From Brevibacterium luteolum (lineage in GTDB: Bacteria; Actinomycetota; Actinomycetes; Actinomycetales; Brevibacteriaceae), in contig NZ_JABEMC010000001.1 of NCBI RefSeq assembly GCF_013004595.1, positions 558,001-622,000 of the forward strand: a stretch of 64,000 bases of DNA, read 5' to 3'. The translations under genes were made by a program, and so were the position numbers. Below are positions 49,679 to 58,476 of this stretch, one piece after another (position 1 is the first letter of the stretch; each line of letters starts with the position of its first letter). Below the pieces are notes generated by a model, which was not told the origin of the DNA, did not search any database, and saw nothing but the letters and a program-made list of their open reading frames with translations.

Positions 49679-49933
49679 ATGAACTCCCTTCTTCTGGCCG
49701 CTGACAATCCCCTCATGCCAACCGCATACGACGTCGTCTGGTCGACGATCCTGCTCATCCCGATCATCGTCGGCCTCATCATTGCGATTATCGGATTCGT
49801 CTTCCTCTTCAAGCTCGATCAGCCCAAGCCCAAGCGACTGCTTCTGGGGATCCTCCTGCTCTTCATGCCGCCGGTCGGGCTCATCGTCGTCATGTACGTG
49901 TACTACAGCGGCCGCAGAACAGCGGCTGCCTGA
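49679..49933 (+). CDS. Small hypothetical membrane protein
   Basis: 84-residue protein with two predicted membrane helices: STILLIPIIVGLIIAIIGFV (residues about 22-44) and LLLGILLLFMPPVGLIVVMY (about 54-74), separated by a short basic loop DQPKPKR and ending in SGRRTAAA. I do not recognise a named family. It lies between rnc and mutM, nine bases before mutM, so both may share a transcript from the -10 at 49667. Confidence 0.65.
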   Translation: MNSLLLAADNPLMPTAYDVVWSTILLIPIIVGLIIAIIGFVFLFKLDQPKPKRLLLGILLLFMPPVGLIVVMYVYYSGRRTAAA

Positions 49934-49942
49934 GCGAGGTCC

Positions 49943-50851
49943 GTGCCCGAGCTTCCCGAAGTCGAATCCGTCCGCCGAGGCCTGGCCGACTGGCTGCCCG
50001 GCGCCCGCGTCGCCGCAGTGCGCCTGCACGATCCGCGGATCCTCGGCACCACCTCCCAGCGCACCATCAGTCCCGCCGCCGCCGAAGCGTTCGTCACCGG
50101 CATCACCGGTGCCGGTTTCGGCGTGCCCGCCCGCCGCGGAAAGTTCCTGTGGCTGCCGCTGGCCGGAACCGGAGACATGCCGGAGCGTGCACTGTCGGTC
50201 CATCTGGGGATGAGCGGACAGTTCCGCATCCACGAGCCCGGCGACCCGGTCCACCGGCACACGCGTGCAGACTTCACCTGCTTCTCACCTGATGGCCGAG
50301 AGTTCGCGCTCCGGTTCGTCGACCAGCGGATCTTCGGCCACCTCGGCATCGATGAGCTCACCGTGCCAGGCCGGTGGAGGAGCCGCCTGCCGGTGCCAGC
50401 ACAGATGGCGCACATCGCCCCGGACCCGCTGGAGGAGAGCACTGATCTCGATGCGATCGCGCGGGTGGTCAAGACGAAGCGCTCAGCGATCAAATCGGTG
50501 CTGCTCGACCAGAGCGTGCTCAGCGGGATCGGCAACATCTACGCAGACGAGGCGCTCCATCGTGCTGGAGTCCATCCGCTCGCTCACGCCGCCCGGCTGC
50601 GGATCTCCCGAGTGCGGGCCGTGCTGGAGTCCGCGCGCGAGGTGATGCTCGAAGCGCTCGAGCAGGGCGGGACGAGCTTCGACGCCTTGTATGTCAATGT
50701 CAATGGCGAATCCGGCTACTTCGACCGGTCGCTCGGCGTCTACGGCCGCACCGGGCAGCCGTGCCTGCGCTGCGGCACCCTCATCACCCGCCTCGTCGTC
50801 GGCGGCCGCGGCACACACATCTGCCTGCAGTGCCAGAAACCACAGCGCTGA
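49943..50851 (+). CDS. mutM: Formamidopyrimidine-DNA glycosylase
   Basis: 302-residue base-excision enzyme removing 8-oxoguanine and formamidopyrimidines. After the start it reads PELPEVESVRRGL, where the N-terminal proline is the Schiff-base nucleophile and the following glutamate is catalytic. GNIYADEALHRAGVHP (residues about 196-211) belongs to the helix-two-turn-helix. The C-terminal zinc finger is CLRCGTLITRLVVGGRGTHI then CLQCQ. GTG start. Position between rnc and smc is conserved in actinobacteria. Confidence 0.95.
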   Translation: MPELPEVESVRRGLADWLPGARVAAVRLHDPRILGTTSQRTISPAAAEAFVTGITGAGFGVPARRGKFLWLPLAGTGDMPERALSVHLGMSGQFRIHEPGDPVHRHTRADFTCFSPDGREFALRFVDQRIFGHLGIDELTVPGRWRSRLPVPAQMAHIAPDPLEESTDLDAIARVVKTKRSAIKSVLLDQSVLSGIGNIYADEALHRAGVHPLAHAARLRISRVRAVLESAREVMLEALEQGGTSFDALYVNVNGESGYFDRSLGVYGRTGQPCLRCGTLITRLVVGGRGTHICLQCQKPQR

Positions 50852-50923
50852 GCCTGCACGTGAGGCCGGGCTCTGGCACGAGCGAGCCGCCCATGCCGCA
50901 GTCGAACTCTTCAGTGATCAAAC

Positions 50924-51178
50924 TCAATAGTGGTAGCGAGCCTGCAAAATCACCACGTCGTCACCGTCGACAAGATACACAAGCCTGTGCTCCTCAGTGA
51001 TCCGACGCGACCAGGCCCCCTGAGCGCCGTACTTGAGCTGCTCCGGCTTGCCGATCCCGGCGAAGGGCTCGCGCAGGCAGGCATCGATGAGCGTATTGAT
51101 TCGCTTGAGGACCTTCCGGTCGGCAGTCTGCCAGTACGTGTAGTCCTCCCAGGCGGACCTGTCCCAGACCAGGCGCAC
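50924..51178 (-). CDS. yoeB: YoeB/Txe family mRNA-interferase toxin
   Basis: 84-residue RelE-superfamily toxin of the same length as E. coli YoeB, and the known catalytic residues fall at the same numbers: E46 (KPEQL), R65 (EEHRLVY) and H83 in the terminal RYHY. YoeB cuts mRNA on the ribosome. It starts with GTG directly after the antitoxin stop (no gap), so translation is coupled to the antitoxin. The preceding 72 bp towards mutM hold only a weak GGCTC/GAGCC hairpin. Confidence 0.92.
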   Translation of the reverse strand: MRLVWDRSAWEDYTYWQTADRKVLKRINTLIDACLREPFAGIGKPEQLKYGAQGAWSRRITEEHRLVYLVDGDDVVILQARYHY

Positions 51179-51448
51179 TCAGGCGTCCCTGTCCGCATCG
51201 TCGGTGCGGTCAAGTTCGTGCACCTCGGTCCTGCCCAAGGTGGCGCGCTCGTAGGAATCGAGCAGCCGGCGGGCGTTTGCGGGCGAGCGGAACAGGTAGG
51301 CGGTCTCCTGCCATGCAGAGTACTCGTCGGCCGGCATGAGGACGGCGTTGCCCTTCCGGGAGACGATCTCCACGGCCTCCCGGTCATCGTTGACGCGCTG
51401 GATGAGGGGGAACAGGGTCTTGCGGGCTTCGCTGGCGCTGATGGACAT
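51179..51448 (-). CDS. yefM: YefM/Phd family antitoxin
   Basis: 89-residue antitoxin. The N terminus MSISASEARKTLFPLIQRVN is the DNA-binding half of the Phd/YefM fold; the C-terminal AYLFRSPANARRLLDSYERA region wraps the toxin, and the tail is acidic (ELDRTDDADRDA). ATG follows GGAAGGAAG. A perfect inverted repeat GTGGTAC/GTACCAC lies 25 bases upstream and is a likely autoregulatory operator. With yoeB it makes a type II toxin-antitoxin module inserted between mutM and smc. Confidence 0.92.
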   Translation of the reverse strand: MSISASEARKTLFPLIQRVNDDREAVEIVSRKGNAVLMPADEYSAWQETAYLFRSPANARRLLDSYERATLGRTEVHELDRTDDADRDA

Positions 51449-51472
51449 GGGCCGCTTCCTTCCCTCGAATGA

Positions 51473-51495
51473 GTGGTACTGGTTAATGGTACCAC
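51473..51495 (-). promoter_or_regulatory. Probable YefM-YoeB operator
   Basis: Inverted repeat GTGGTAC (51473-51479) / GTACCAC (51489-51495) with 9 bases between, just upstream of the antitoxin ribosome site. YefM-type antitoxins repress their own promoter through GTAC-containing palindromes. Confidence 0.6.
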
Positions 51496-51663
51496 GTATC
51501 AGAGGCTCTATCGAGCGTCAGTCCTCGCGCTCGCAGCGTTCGAGCAGCCCACGCGGATCCGCGATCCTCCGAAGCTGTTGCGGCTGGTCAGGACCGGCGC
51601 GTCTGCCCAGGGGGCAGAATTTCACACAATGTCACCGCAGGCATGACACAGGCCCCGACCACA
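51496..51663. other. Intergenic stretch between the toxin-antitoxin operon and the smc-like repeat
   Basis: No gene recognised. It contains a 12-bp palindrome CGCGGATCCGCG (51552-51563). Bases about 51630-51663 show loose similarity to the region just upstream of smc. Confidence 0.4.
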
Positions 51664-51719
51664 GAGAGGAGTTGAGGCGATGTACCTGAAGTCGCTGACG
51701 CTGCGCGGTCTCAAGTCCT
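51664..51719. repeat. Left copy of a 56-bp direct repeat of the smc start region
   Basis: These 56 bases match 53031-53086 with only two differences (T/C in the leader and C/T in the tenth-codon region). They include the ribosome site GAGAGGAG, the ATG and the first 13 codons of smc. The two copies flank 1.3 kb holding the orphan membrane gene. Confidence 0.92.
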
Positions 51720-51766
51720 CGAGCGGCTGGACTGCTGGCGTGATCGGTGCCGGCAAGGCGCATTGA
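51680..51766 (+). pseudogene. smc 5' remnant (28 codons)
   Basis: Reads MYLKSLTLRGLKSSSGWTAG then VIGAGKAH and stops. The first 13 residues are those of SMC apart from F11L; after that the sequence departs from smc. It keeps a ribosome site, so a short peptide could still be made, but it is best read as a relic of duplication. Confidence 0.8.
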
Positions 51767-51852
51767 TCCCACTGAAGGGCAAGGCCTGTCCCGGGGATTC
51801 ACCGAATGCGGCTCGCGACCGCATATGATCAAGGATATGCACTCCACCCCTG

Positions 51853-52836
51853 ATGTGCGGCCGTGCGCGCCGCCACCTGCGCCGTAAGTCACTTGTCGTC
51901 GACTCCCTGCTCGTCGCGATCCTCATCTTCATCATTGCGCTCGCGGTTGCATTCGTGGGTTCCGATACAGGTGCCGCGGCACTGTTCGTCCTCTCGCTGA
52001 CCTGGGTTGTGTGGGTCGTCGGTCTCATCCTCTTGCTGGTGGGAGTCACCAGTGAAATGCGGGCCAGGCGCATCAATTGCGATGACTGGGCAACTGCGAA
52101 CTCACTGGCCGCTCATGCCGAGCAGCTTCTGGCACGAGCAGAGACAGAAGCGTATTCGCTCGATGTTCATCGTGTGCTGGAGGTCGAGCGCCACTTCGAC
52201 GAGAAGACCGCTGGTGAAGCTCGGGGGACCCTCGCGCATCAATTCAGCATGTTCGGCCAGTCCTTCGGCCTGGGCTACGCCGCGAACAATCGGACGTCAG
52301 TTGCAGCCGGGGTGCATTCCGCTGCGATCAACGGCATGTCCGATGTCCACCTGAGGCTGTCTTCGACGACGCGCCACGATCTGATGGGTGACGCTCTCTT
52401 CGCGCTCTTCGAAGTCCACGATGCGTCCGGCCAGCCCGACACGCTGCGTGTGACAGCGCTGTCCAACGGCGCTGTCACGGAGTGGATCCACGCCCTCGTC
52501 CTGCAGACAGCCGAGCAGCTCGGGATGGACACCCATTCCGGGGTCACAGTGGAAGCCTATGCGTCGCGAATCGCAGACCACTTCGCCCCAGCTGACGTCT
52601 CGTACCTCTCCGACCGTCTCCGGCTCGCTCTCGCCCAGATCGAACGTGGTGAGGAACCGCCGTCGATCTACGTTGAAGGTGTGCCGTCAGGGCGCGGTGC
52701 GATCGTGGCGACAAGTGCTCGCGTGGGCGAGGCGGATGCGCTTCGGATCTTTCCCACAGCGCTTCCCGCAATGTGGGGACACACCGTCGGCGGTGCTCTG
52801 GCCGCAGCGGTGCCGCCGAAGGAGATCAGCGCCTGA
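51853..52836 (+). CDS. Hypothetical membrane-anchored protein
   Basis: 327-residue protein not recognised. After a basic start (RARRHLRRK) come two membrane helices, SLLVAILIFIIALAVAFVGS (residues about 18-37) and AALFVLSLTWVVWVVGLILL (about 42-61). The long C-terminal part (about 65-327) is probably cytosolic, with HRVLEVERHFDEKT, a glycine-containing region FGQSFGLGYAANN and no catalytic motif I can identify. ATG 51853 has no ribosome site; a GTG at about 51895 or a start further up is possible. TATGAT at about 51822-51827 resembles a -10. It lies between the two copies of the smc start and is likely acquired. Confidence 0.55.
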   Translation: MCGRARRHLRRKSLVVDSLLVAILIFIIALAVAFVGSDTGAAALFVLSLTWVVWVVGLILLLVGVTSEMRARRINCDDWATANSLAAHAEQLLARAETEAYSLDVHRVLEVERHFDEKTAGEARGTLAHQFSMFGQSFGLGYAANNRTSVAAGVHSAAINGMSDVHLRLSSTTRHDLMGDALFALFEVHDASGQPDTLRVTALSNGAVTEWIHALVLQTAEQLGMDTHSGVTVEAYASRIADHFAPADVSYLSDRLRLALAQIERGEEPPSIYVEGVPSGRGAIVATSARVGEADALRIFPTALPAMWGHTVGGALAAAVPPKEISA

Positions 52837-52893
52837 CTCCCGCAGACAACAGCGTCTGCATCCCTCCACCGCGGAAGAGATCCCCGAGCGCCA

Positions 52894-52943
52894 GCCCCCA
52901 ATCAGACTGGTGCGGTCCGCCCCCAATCAGACTGGTCAGATCC
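52894..52943. repeat. Two 25-bp tandem repeats upstream of smc
   Basis: GCCCCCAATCAGACTGGT followed by GCGGTCC (52894-52918) or CAGATCC (52919-52943). The first 18 bases of each unit are identical. They fill the gap between the orphan gene and smc, along with a small hairpin CGGGGA-GAA-TCCCCG (52971-52985) and a TAGACT (52963-52968) that may be the smc -10. Confidence 0.85.
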
Positions 52944-53030
52944 CCGCTACCAGGCTGAACGGTAGACTTTCGGGGAGAATCCCCGCCTGTCCCCACCGGC
53001 AGGGTGGACGCAGGGGCACAACGGACCGTC

Positions 53031-53086
53031 GAGAGGAGCTGAGGCGATGTACCTGAAGTCGCTGACGCTGCGCGGTTTCAAGTCCT
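53031..53086. repeat. Right copy of the 56-bp direct repeat (authentic smc start)
   Basis: Partner of 51664-51719; here it is the working ribosome site and first codons of smc. Confidence 0.92.
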
Positions 53087-56000
53087 TCGCCTCAGCCACC
53101 ACGCTCGCCTTCGAACCCGGCATCACCTGTGTCGTCGGGCCCAACGGCTCGGGCAAGTCCAACGTCGTCGACGCGCTGGCCTGGGTGATGGGGGAGCAGG
53201 GGGCGAAGAATCTGCGCGGCGGGAAGATGGACGACGTCATCTTCGCCGGCACCTCCTCCCGGCAGGCCCTCGGACGTGCCGAGGTGTCACTGACGATCGA
53301 CAACACCGACGGTGCGATTCCGATCGAGTACACCGAGGTGACGATCTCCCGGACGCTGTTCCGCACCGGCGGCAGCGAGTACGCCGTCAACGGCGCACCG
53401 GCCCGGCTGCTCGACATCCAAGAGCTGCTCAACGACTCCGGTCTGGGCAAGGAGATGCACGTCATCGTCGGGCAGGGCCGGCTCGACCAGATCCTGCACG
53501 CCGACCCACTCGAGCGCCGCGGCTTCATCGAAGAGGCCGCCGGGGTGCTCAAGCATCGCCGCCGTAAGGACAAGGCGCTGCGCAAGCTCACCGGCCTGCA
53601 GACCAACCTCGACCGGGTCGCCGACCTGCGCGCCGAACTCGCCCGGCAGCTCGGCCCGCTCGGCCGGCAGGCCAAGGCAGCCAAACGCGCCGCTGTCGTG
53701 CAGGCGACCCTGCGCGACACCGCCGCCCGGCTGCTCGCCGACGACATCGTCCAAGTCCAGGCCCGGCTGGAGACCATCACCGGACCCGAGGACTCCCAGC
53801 AGCGCCGCGAACAGCTGCAGGCCGCACTCACCGACATCGACGAGCGGATCCGCGCCGTCGAGACACAGCTGCGCGACCACGACTCCGGCGCCGAGGCGAC
53901 CCGCACCCGGCTGCGCACCGCCGGCAATCGTGCGACCCGCGCTACCGCGCTGGCCCAGCGGGCAGGCGACCGGATCGGGTTCCTCGAACAGGCCCCGGTC
54001 GAACGCAGCGGCGGCGACAGCCCCGATGCGATCCGGGCCAGAGCTGCGAAGTTCGAAGAGGAACTCGAAACCGTGGCAGCCGATCACGAGCAGAAAGCCG
54101 CCGAACTCGCCGAGCTCACAACCCGGCGCGATGAAGCGGCGGGGAAGCTGAAGGAAGCCGAGCAGCAGCTCACCGTCCAGCGGCAGCGCATCGCCCAGCG
54201 GCTGCGGGAGCGCTCCAGTGTCGAATCCGCCCGCGATGTCGCGCGCAAGACCCTCGCTGATGCCCAGCGTCAGCTTTTAGGCCTCGACGAACAGGAATCG
54301 TCCCTGACCAGCAGGCTGGACGAGGCGAAGAAGGCACTTGCGGCAGCCCAGCAGCAGGCCCAGGACACCGAATCCGGGGAGACCGCGCTCGACGAAGCCC
54401 ACGAGACGGCACTTGAGAAGCTGAACGCACTCCAGGAAGCGAAGTCGAAGGACGAAGCCGAACGCGACGAGATCCGCACCGAACTCGGCCAAGCCAAGGC
54501 CCGGGTCGAGGCGCTGCAGATGAGCACCCGGCTGGCCGCCGAGACTGCTGAGCTGCTCGACAGCGGACTGCCCGGCATCCAGAGTGCCGTCGGCGACCAG
54601 CTCGACATCACCCCCGGCTGCGAAACTGCCATCACCGCAGTCCTCGGCGAACTCGCAGGAGCCGTCGTCGTCGACGACATCGACGCAGCGCTCGCCGTCC
54701 TCAACCACGTCGGTGAGGACACCGACGTCGACCTCGTCGTCGCCGGAACGTCGAACACAGCCAAGGAGACGGCGGGTGCCTCGGCGACCTCCGCCTCGGG
54801 CGCGGATGCCCCCGACCTGAGCGCCGGCGTGGAAGCACTCGACCTCGTCTCGACCAGACATCCCGGACTGGCCGCCCTGCTGCAGGCCAGCCTCGGCGAT
54901 GTCATCGTCGTCGACTCCGCTGACACCGCCGCCGCGCGAGCCCGCGAGGCCGGCGGGAAGACCTTCGTCACCCCGGCCGGTGAGGTGTTCTCACCCTTCC
55001 GGGTGGCGCGGGCGAGCTCCGGGGAGGGCGCGCGCATCGCCTCGCGGCAGGCGCTGGCCGAAACCGCCGAGAAGGTCGAGGCGCTCGAACAGGCGCTGGC
55101 TGCCGTCGAGAAGCGCCTGGCCGATGCCGAACCCGGCATCAGCGCGGCACAGACCGCAGTCGATGAGGCACTGGAGAAGCTGTATGCCTCCGATGCGCAG
55201 ATCGTGGCCGTCGGGCAGGAAGTCTCGCGGGCGGCAGAGGAAGTCCAGCGCCTGGAGAAGACACTGGCCGGCACCGAGGAGACCCGCAGCAGGCTGGCCG
55301 ACGACATCGCGACAGCCGAAGCCGAACTCGAACGCGCCGAAACCGCGCTCAAAGCCAACACCGACCACGTCGAAGAGGAACCGGACACGAGCGAACGCGA
55401 CGCCCTCGCCGCACGCGTCGCAGGGCTTGGCGATGAGGTGATGGAAGCCCGCATCGCCGAACGCGGACTCAGCGACCGTGTCGGATTCCTCACCGACCGG
55501 ATCCGCGGCCTCGAACGGGCCGCCAAGCAGGAAGAAGACGCCCGCGCCCAAGCCGCCCGGTCCGCAGCACGGCGGCGCGCCCAGGCAGAATCCGCCCGCG
55601 TCATCGAACGGCTCGCCGAAGCGCTGGCGACCCGGCTCAAGGATATCGAAGCCCGCGCCGAGGCCGAACTGGCCGAATCGAAGACCCGGCACGAACAGCT
55701 CGACGAGGAGCTGCGGCGGCTGCGCGAGTCCCGCGCGAGCCAGGCCGATGAGCTCACCGCCGTCACCGATGCCGAACACCAAGCCCAGCTGGCACGCGAG
55801 CGGTTCGTGCTCACCCTTGATGAGCTCACCCGCCGGGCGCGTGAGGACATCGGCCTGTCCCCGGAGAACCTCGTCGACCAGTTCGGCCCGCACATGCCGG
55901 TGCCGAGCCTCGACGGGCAGGGCAGCACCGAGGATGAAGACGACGAGACCTCGGCCGGGGAGGTGCCCTACGTCCGCGCCGATGTCGAGAAAGCCCATGC

Positions 56001-56628
56001 CGCTGCCGAGAAGGAGCTGAAGAAGATCGGCGCGGTCAACCCGCTGGCATTGGAGGAGTACGCCGCGCTCAACGAGCGTCACGACTACCTCGAAAAGCAG
56101 ATCAACGACATCGAGGCGAGCCGGCGCGACCTGCTGGGGCTCGTCGACGACGTCGATGAGCACGTCCGCACCGTCTTCGCCGAGGCGTTCGCTGACACCC
56201 AGCGAGAGTTCGCCGACATCTTCTCCCGGCTCTTCCCGGGCGGTGAGGGCCGGCTCGAACTCACCGAACCCGATGACATGCTCGCCACCGGCGTCGACGT
56301 CTACGCCCGGCCAGCGGGCAAGAAGGTCAAGCGGCTCTCGCTGCTCTCCGGTGGTGAGCGCTCCCTGGTGGCGATCGCCATGCTCGTGGCGATCTTCAAG
56401 GCCCGCCCGAGCCCGTTCTACGTCATGGACGAAGTTGAAGCCGCCCTCGACGACCTCAACCTCTCACGCCTGCTCACGGTGTTCCAGGAGCTGCAGGAGT
56501 CCTCCCAGCTCATCGTCATCACCCACCAGAAGCGCACGATGGAGATCGCCGACGCCCTCTACGGCGTCACCATGCACGGCGACGGAGTCTCAAAGGTAAT
56601 CTCTCAGCGAATTCACCGCACCGAATAA
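53047..56628 (+). CDS. smc: Chromosome segregation protein SMC
   Basis: 1193-residue chromosome condensation ATPase. Walker A GPNGSGKSN is at residues 31-39; two long coiled coils (about 170-500 and 670-1000) flank the hinge (about 510-640: GLPGIQSAVGDQLDITPGCE, GEVFSPFRVARASSGEGARI). The C-terminal head has the signature LSGGERSLVAIAMLVAIF (about 1100-1117) and Walker B FYVMDEVEAALDD (about 1124-1136). Near residue 585 the hinge contains a Thr/Ala/Ser-rich insertion (SATSASGADAPDLSAG) encoded partly by the dispersed decamer. ATG follows GAGAGGAGCTGAGGCG. Confidence 0.97.
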   Translation: MYLKSLTLRGFKSFASATTLAFEPGITCVVGPNGSGKSNVVDALAWVMGEQGAKNLRGGKMDDVIFAGTSSRQALGRAEVSLTIDNTDGAIPIEYTEVTISRTLFRTGGSEYAVNGAPARLLDIQELLNDSGLGKEMHVIVGQGRLDQILHADPLERRGFIEEAAGVLKHRRRKDKALRKLTGLQTNLDRVADLRAELARQLGPLGRQAKAAKRAAVVQATLRDTAARLLADDIVQVQARLETITGPEDSQQRREQLQAALTDIDERIRAVETQLRDHDSGAEATRTRLRTAGNRATRATALAQRAGDRIGFLEQAPVERSGGDSPDAIRARAAKFEEELETVAADHEQKAAELAELTTRRDEAAGKLKEAEQQLTVQRQRIAQRLRERSSVESARDVARKTLADAQRQLLGLDEQESSLTSRLDEAKKALAAAQQQAQDTESGETALDEAHETALEKLNALQEAKSKDEAERDEIRTELGQAKARVEALQMSTRLAAETAELLDSGLPGIQSAVGDQLDITPGCETAITAVLGELAGAVVVDDIDAALAVLNHVGEDTDVDLVVAGTSNTAKETAGASATSASGADAPDLSAGVEALDLVSTRHPGLAALLQASLGDVIVVDSADTAAARAREAGGKTFVTPAGEVFSPFRVARASSGEGARIASRQALAETAEKVEALEQALAAVEKRLADAEPGISAAQTAVDEALEKLYASDAQIVAVGQEVSRAAEEVQRLEKTLAGTEETRSRLADDIATAEAELERAETALKANTDHVEEEPDTSERDALAARVAGLGDEVMEARIAERGLSDRVGFLTDRIRGLERAAKQEEDARAQAARSAARRRAQAESARVIERLAEALATRLKDIEARAEAELAESKTRHEQLDEELRRLRESRASQADELTAVTDAEHQAQLARERFVLTLDELTRRAREDIGLSPENLVDQFGPHMPVPSLDGQGSTEDEDDETSAGEVPYVRADVEKAHAAAEKELKKIGAVNPLALEEYAALNERHDYLEKQINDIEASRRDLLGLVDDVDEHVRTVFAEAFADTQREFADIFSRLFPGGEGRLELTEPDDMLATGVDVYARPAGKKVKRLSLLSGGERSLVAIAMLVAIFKARPSPFYVMDEVEAALDDLNLSRLLTVFQELQESSQLIVITHQKRTMEIADALYGVTMHGDGVSKVISQRIHRTE

Positions 56629-56779
56629 CCCGGCCCGTCAAGCGATGAGCAGGCGGGGATATACACTGAAAAGGACGAATGCTCATCGCCGAGGTGCTGG
56701 GCGTTCACGAGTACACGGACACCGGTAGAGGAAGGAGCTCCCCGCCCATGCCCGCAGGTCAGCCCATTTCGGAGACGCC

Positions 56780-57172
56780 ATGGGCATAGGCGGCGGCATG
56801 GCAGTCCTCATCGGCATGGGAGCCACGGTGCTCATCGGCCTCGTCATCGTGCTCGTCGTCGCGCTGCCGGGTCTGCAGTCCGAAGGCCGGATCAAGAGCG
56901 ACCGCACCCAGCGCTTCCGGCTGCCGAGCGAATGGACCGGATACGACGATGACGCCTACGGGTTCTTCGGCCACGACGAGGAGACCTCGCACCTGGCCAC
57001 CCGCGAACAGGCCGCCGTCACCGCAATGCGCGAGCACTCCTATGTGCTGCGCCCCCAGCCGCGCCGCCACTGCACCCCGCCGCTGCTGACCTTCCGGCCG
57101 CGCACCCGGCACTGGAAGGTGCCCGAGACTGGATCGGGCTTCCGCACCGCCATCACCCTGCTGTTCGGATAG
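56780..57172 (+). CDS. Small hypothetical membrane protein
   Basis: 130-residue protein with one N-terminal membrane helix (AVLIGMGATVLIGLVIVLVVAL, residues about 8-29) and a polar cytosolic domain containing LPSEWTGYDDDAYGFFGHDE and RPRTRHWKVPETGSGFR. Family not recognised. ATG 56780 has CGGAG five bases upstream; ATG 56798 is an alternative. The 151-bp gap before it holds a TATACA element near 56657 and a 37-codon frame (from 56690, MLIAEVLGVHEYTDTGRGRS) that I do not count as a gene. Confidence 0.55.
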   Translation: MGIGGGMAVLIGMGATVLIGLVIVLVVALPGLQSEGRIKSDRTQRFRLPSEWTGYDDDAYGFFGHDEETSHLATREQAAVTAMREHSYVLRPQPRRHCTPPLLTFRPRTRHWKVPETGSGFRTAITLLFG

Positions 57173-57324
57173 GCCCAGCTGGCAGCTTGCCAGCCGCACA
57201 CGCACATGGCACTGTGCACAGTGAAGCGCCCCACCCGGGCACCTGAGATCATGACCTTCCCCGTGACTGACCGCCGACCAACGCCGTCGCACATGGCCGG
57301 CCTGCCTACTGTTTGGAGTTGAAC

Positions 57325-58476
57325 GTGGACCTCCTGACCGGAGACTCACTGCTGTGGATCGTGCTTATCGGCGCCGCCGTGCTCATCATCGGCGGAGCCT
57401 TCCTCTTCGTTCCGAAGCGCCGCAAGCCCGCCCCGCCGGAAAGCGAGCTGCCGGACCTGACCGAGGAGCCGGGCCTCGAACCCGGTGAAGAGCCCGAGGC
57501 GCCGGTCGCGGTTGAGACACCGACCGAACCCACGACACGGCTGGCCAAGCTGCGCAACCGGCTGTCGAAGTCGAACTCCACGCTCGGCCGCGGCCTGCTC
57601 GCCCTGCTCTCACGCGACACGCTTGATGAGGCGACGTGGGAGGAGATCGAGGACACCCTCATCATGGCCGACCTCGGCGTCGACACCACCACCGAACTCG
57701 TCGACCGGCTGCGCGAACGCGTCCGCGTGCTTGGCACCCGCGAACCGGAGACCGTCCGGGAACTGCTGCGCGAAGAGCTTATCAACGTCGTCGACCCGAC
57801 CATGGACCGTCGCCTCAATGTCGAACGCGAGAACTCCGGCACGCCTGGCGGCGACCCGGCCGTCGTGCTAGTCGTCGGCGTCAACGGTGCCGGCAAGACG
57901 ACGACGGTCGGCAAGATCGCCCGTGTGCTCGTCGCCGAGGGCCGCAGCGTGCGTCTCGGTGCAGCCGATACCTTTCGTGCTGCGGCTGCCGAGCAGCTGA
58001 CCACCTGGGGTGAGCGCGTCGGTGTTGAGACGATCAGGGGAGAAGAGGGTGCCGATCCCGCCTCGGTCGCCTATGCCGCAGTCGAACAGGGCAAGGTCGA
58101 CGGCGCTGACGTCGTGCTCATCGACACCGCCGGGCGCCTGCAGAACAAGCGCGACCTCATGGACGAGCTCGGCAAGGTCAAGCGTGTGGCTTCCCGCCCG
58201 TTGAGCGAAGAGGGCCACGACATCGACGAGGTGCTCCTCGTCCTCGACGCGACCACCGGGCAGAACGGCATGCAGCAGGCCAAGGTGTTCTCCGAAGCCG
58301 TCCACATCACTGGCATCGTGCTCACCAAGCTCGACGGCACCGCCAAGGGCGGCATCGTCGTTGCCGTCCAGCGCGCTCTCGGCGTGCCGGTCAAGCTCAT
58401 CGGCCTCGGTGAGGGCGCTGACGACCTCGCGCCCTTCGACGCGGCAGGATTCGTCGACGCCCTGCTGGCCGAATGA
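57325..58476 (+). CDS. ftsY: Signal recognition particle receptor FtsY
   Basis: 383-residue SRP receptor GTPase. Unlike the E. coli protein it has a real N-terminal membrane helix (SLLWIVLIGAAVLIIGGAFL, residues about 8-27) and then a short acidic linker (ELPDLTEEPGLEPGEEPEAP), as in other actinobacteria. The NG domain has VGVNGAGKTTTVGKIA (about 184-199), LGAADTFRAAAAEQL (about 211-225), VLIDTAGRLQNK and LTKLDGTAKGG. GTG 57325 has GGAG six bases upstream; two in-frame TTG codons just before it are less likely starts. Confidence 0.94.
   Translation: MDLLTGDSLLWIVLIGAAVLIIGGAFLFVPKRRKPAPPESELPDLTEEPGLEPGEEPEAPVAVETPTEPTTRLAKLRNRLSKSNSTLGRGLLALLSRDTLDEATWEEIEDTLIMADLGVDTTTELVDRLRERVRVLGTREPETVRELLREELINVVDPTMDRRLNVERENSGTPGGDPAVVLVVGVNGAGKTTTVGKIARVLVAEGRSVRLGAADTFRAAAAEQLTTWGERVGVETIRGEEGADPASVAYAAVEQGKVDGADVVLIDTAGRLQNKRDLMDELGKVKRVASRPLSEEGHDIDEVLLVLDATTGQNGMQQAKVFSEAVHITGIVLTKLDGTAKGGIVVAVQRALGVPVKLIGLGEGADDLAPFDAAGFVDALLAE

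Noticed and set aside
54270..55928. 552-codon minus-strand frame opposite smc
   Set aside because: Ser/Arg/Ala-rich low-complexity translation with no motif; it lies wholly inside smc.
56690..56800. Short frame MLIAEVLGVHEYTDTGRGRS upstream of the small membrane gene
   Set aside because: It has a passable AAGGA site but overlaps the next start, lacks any recognisable feature and could be chance.
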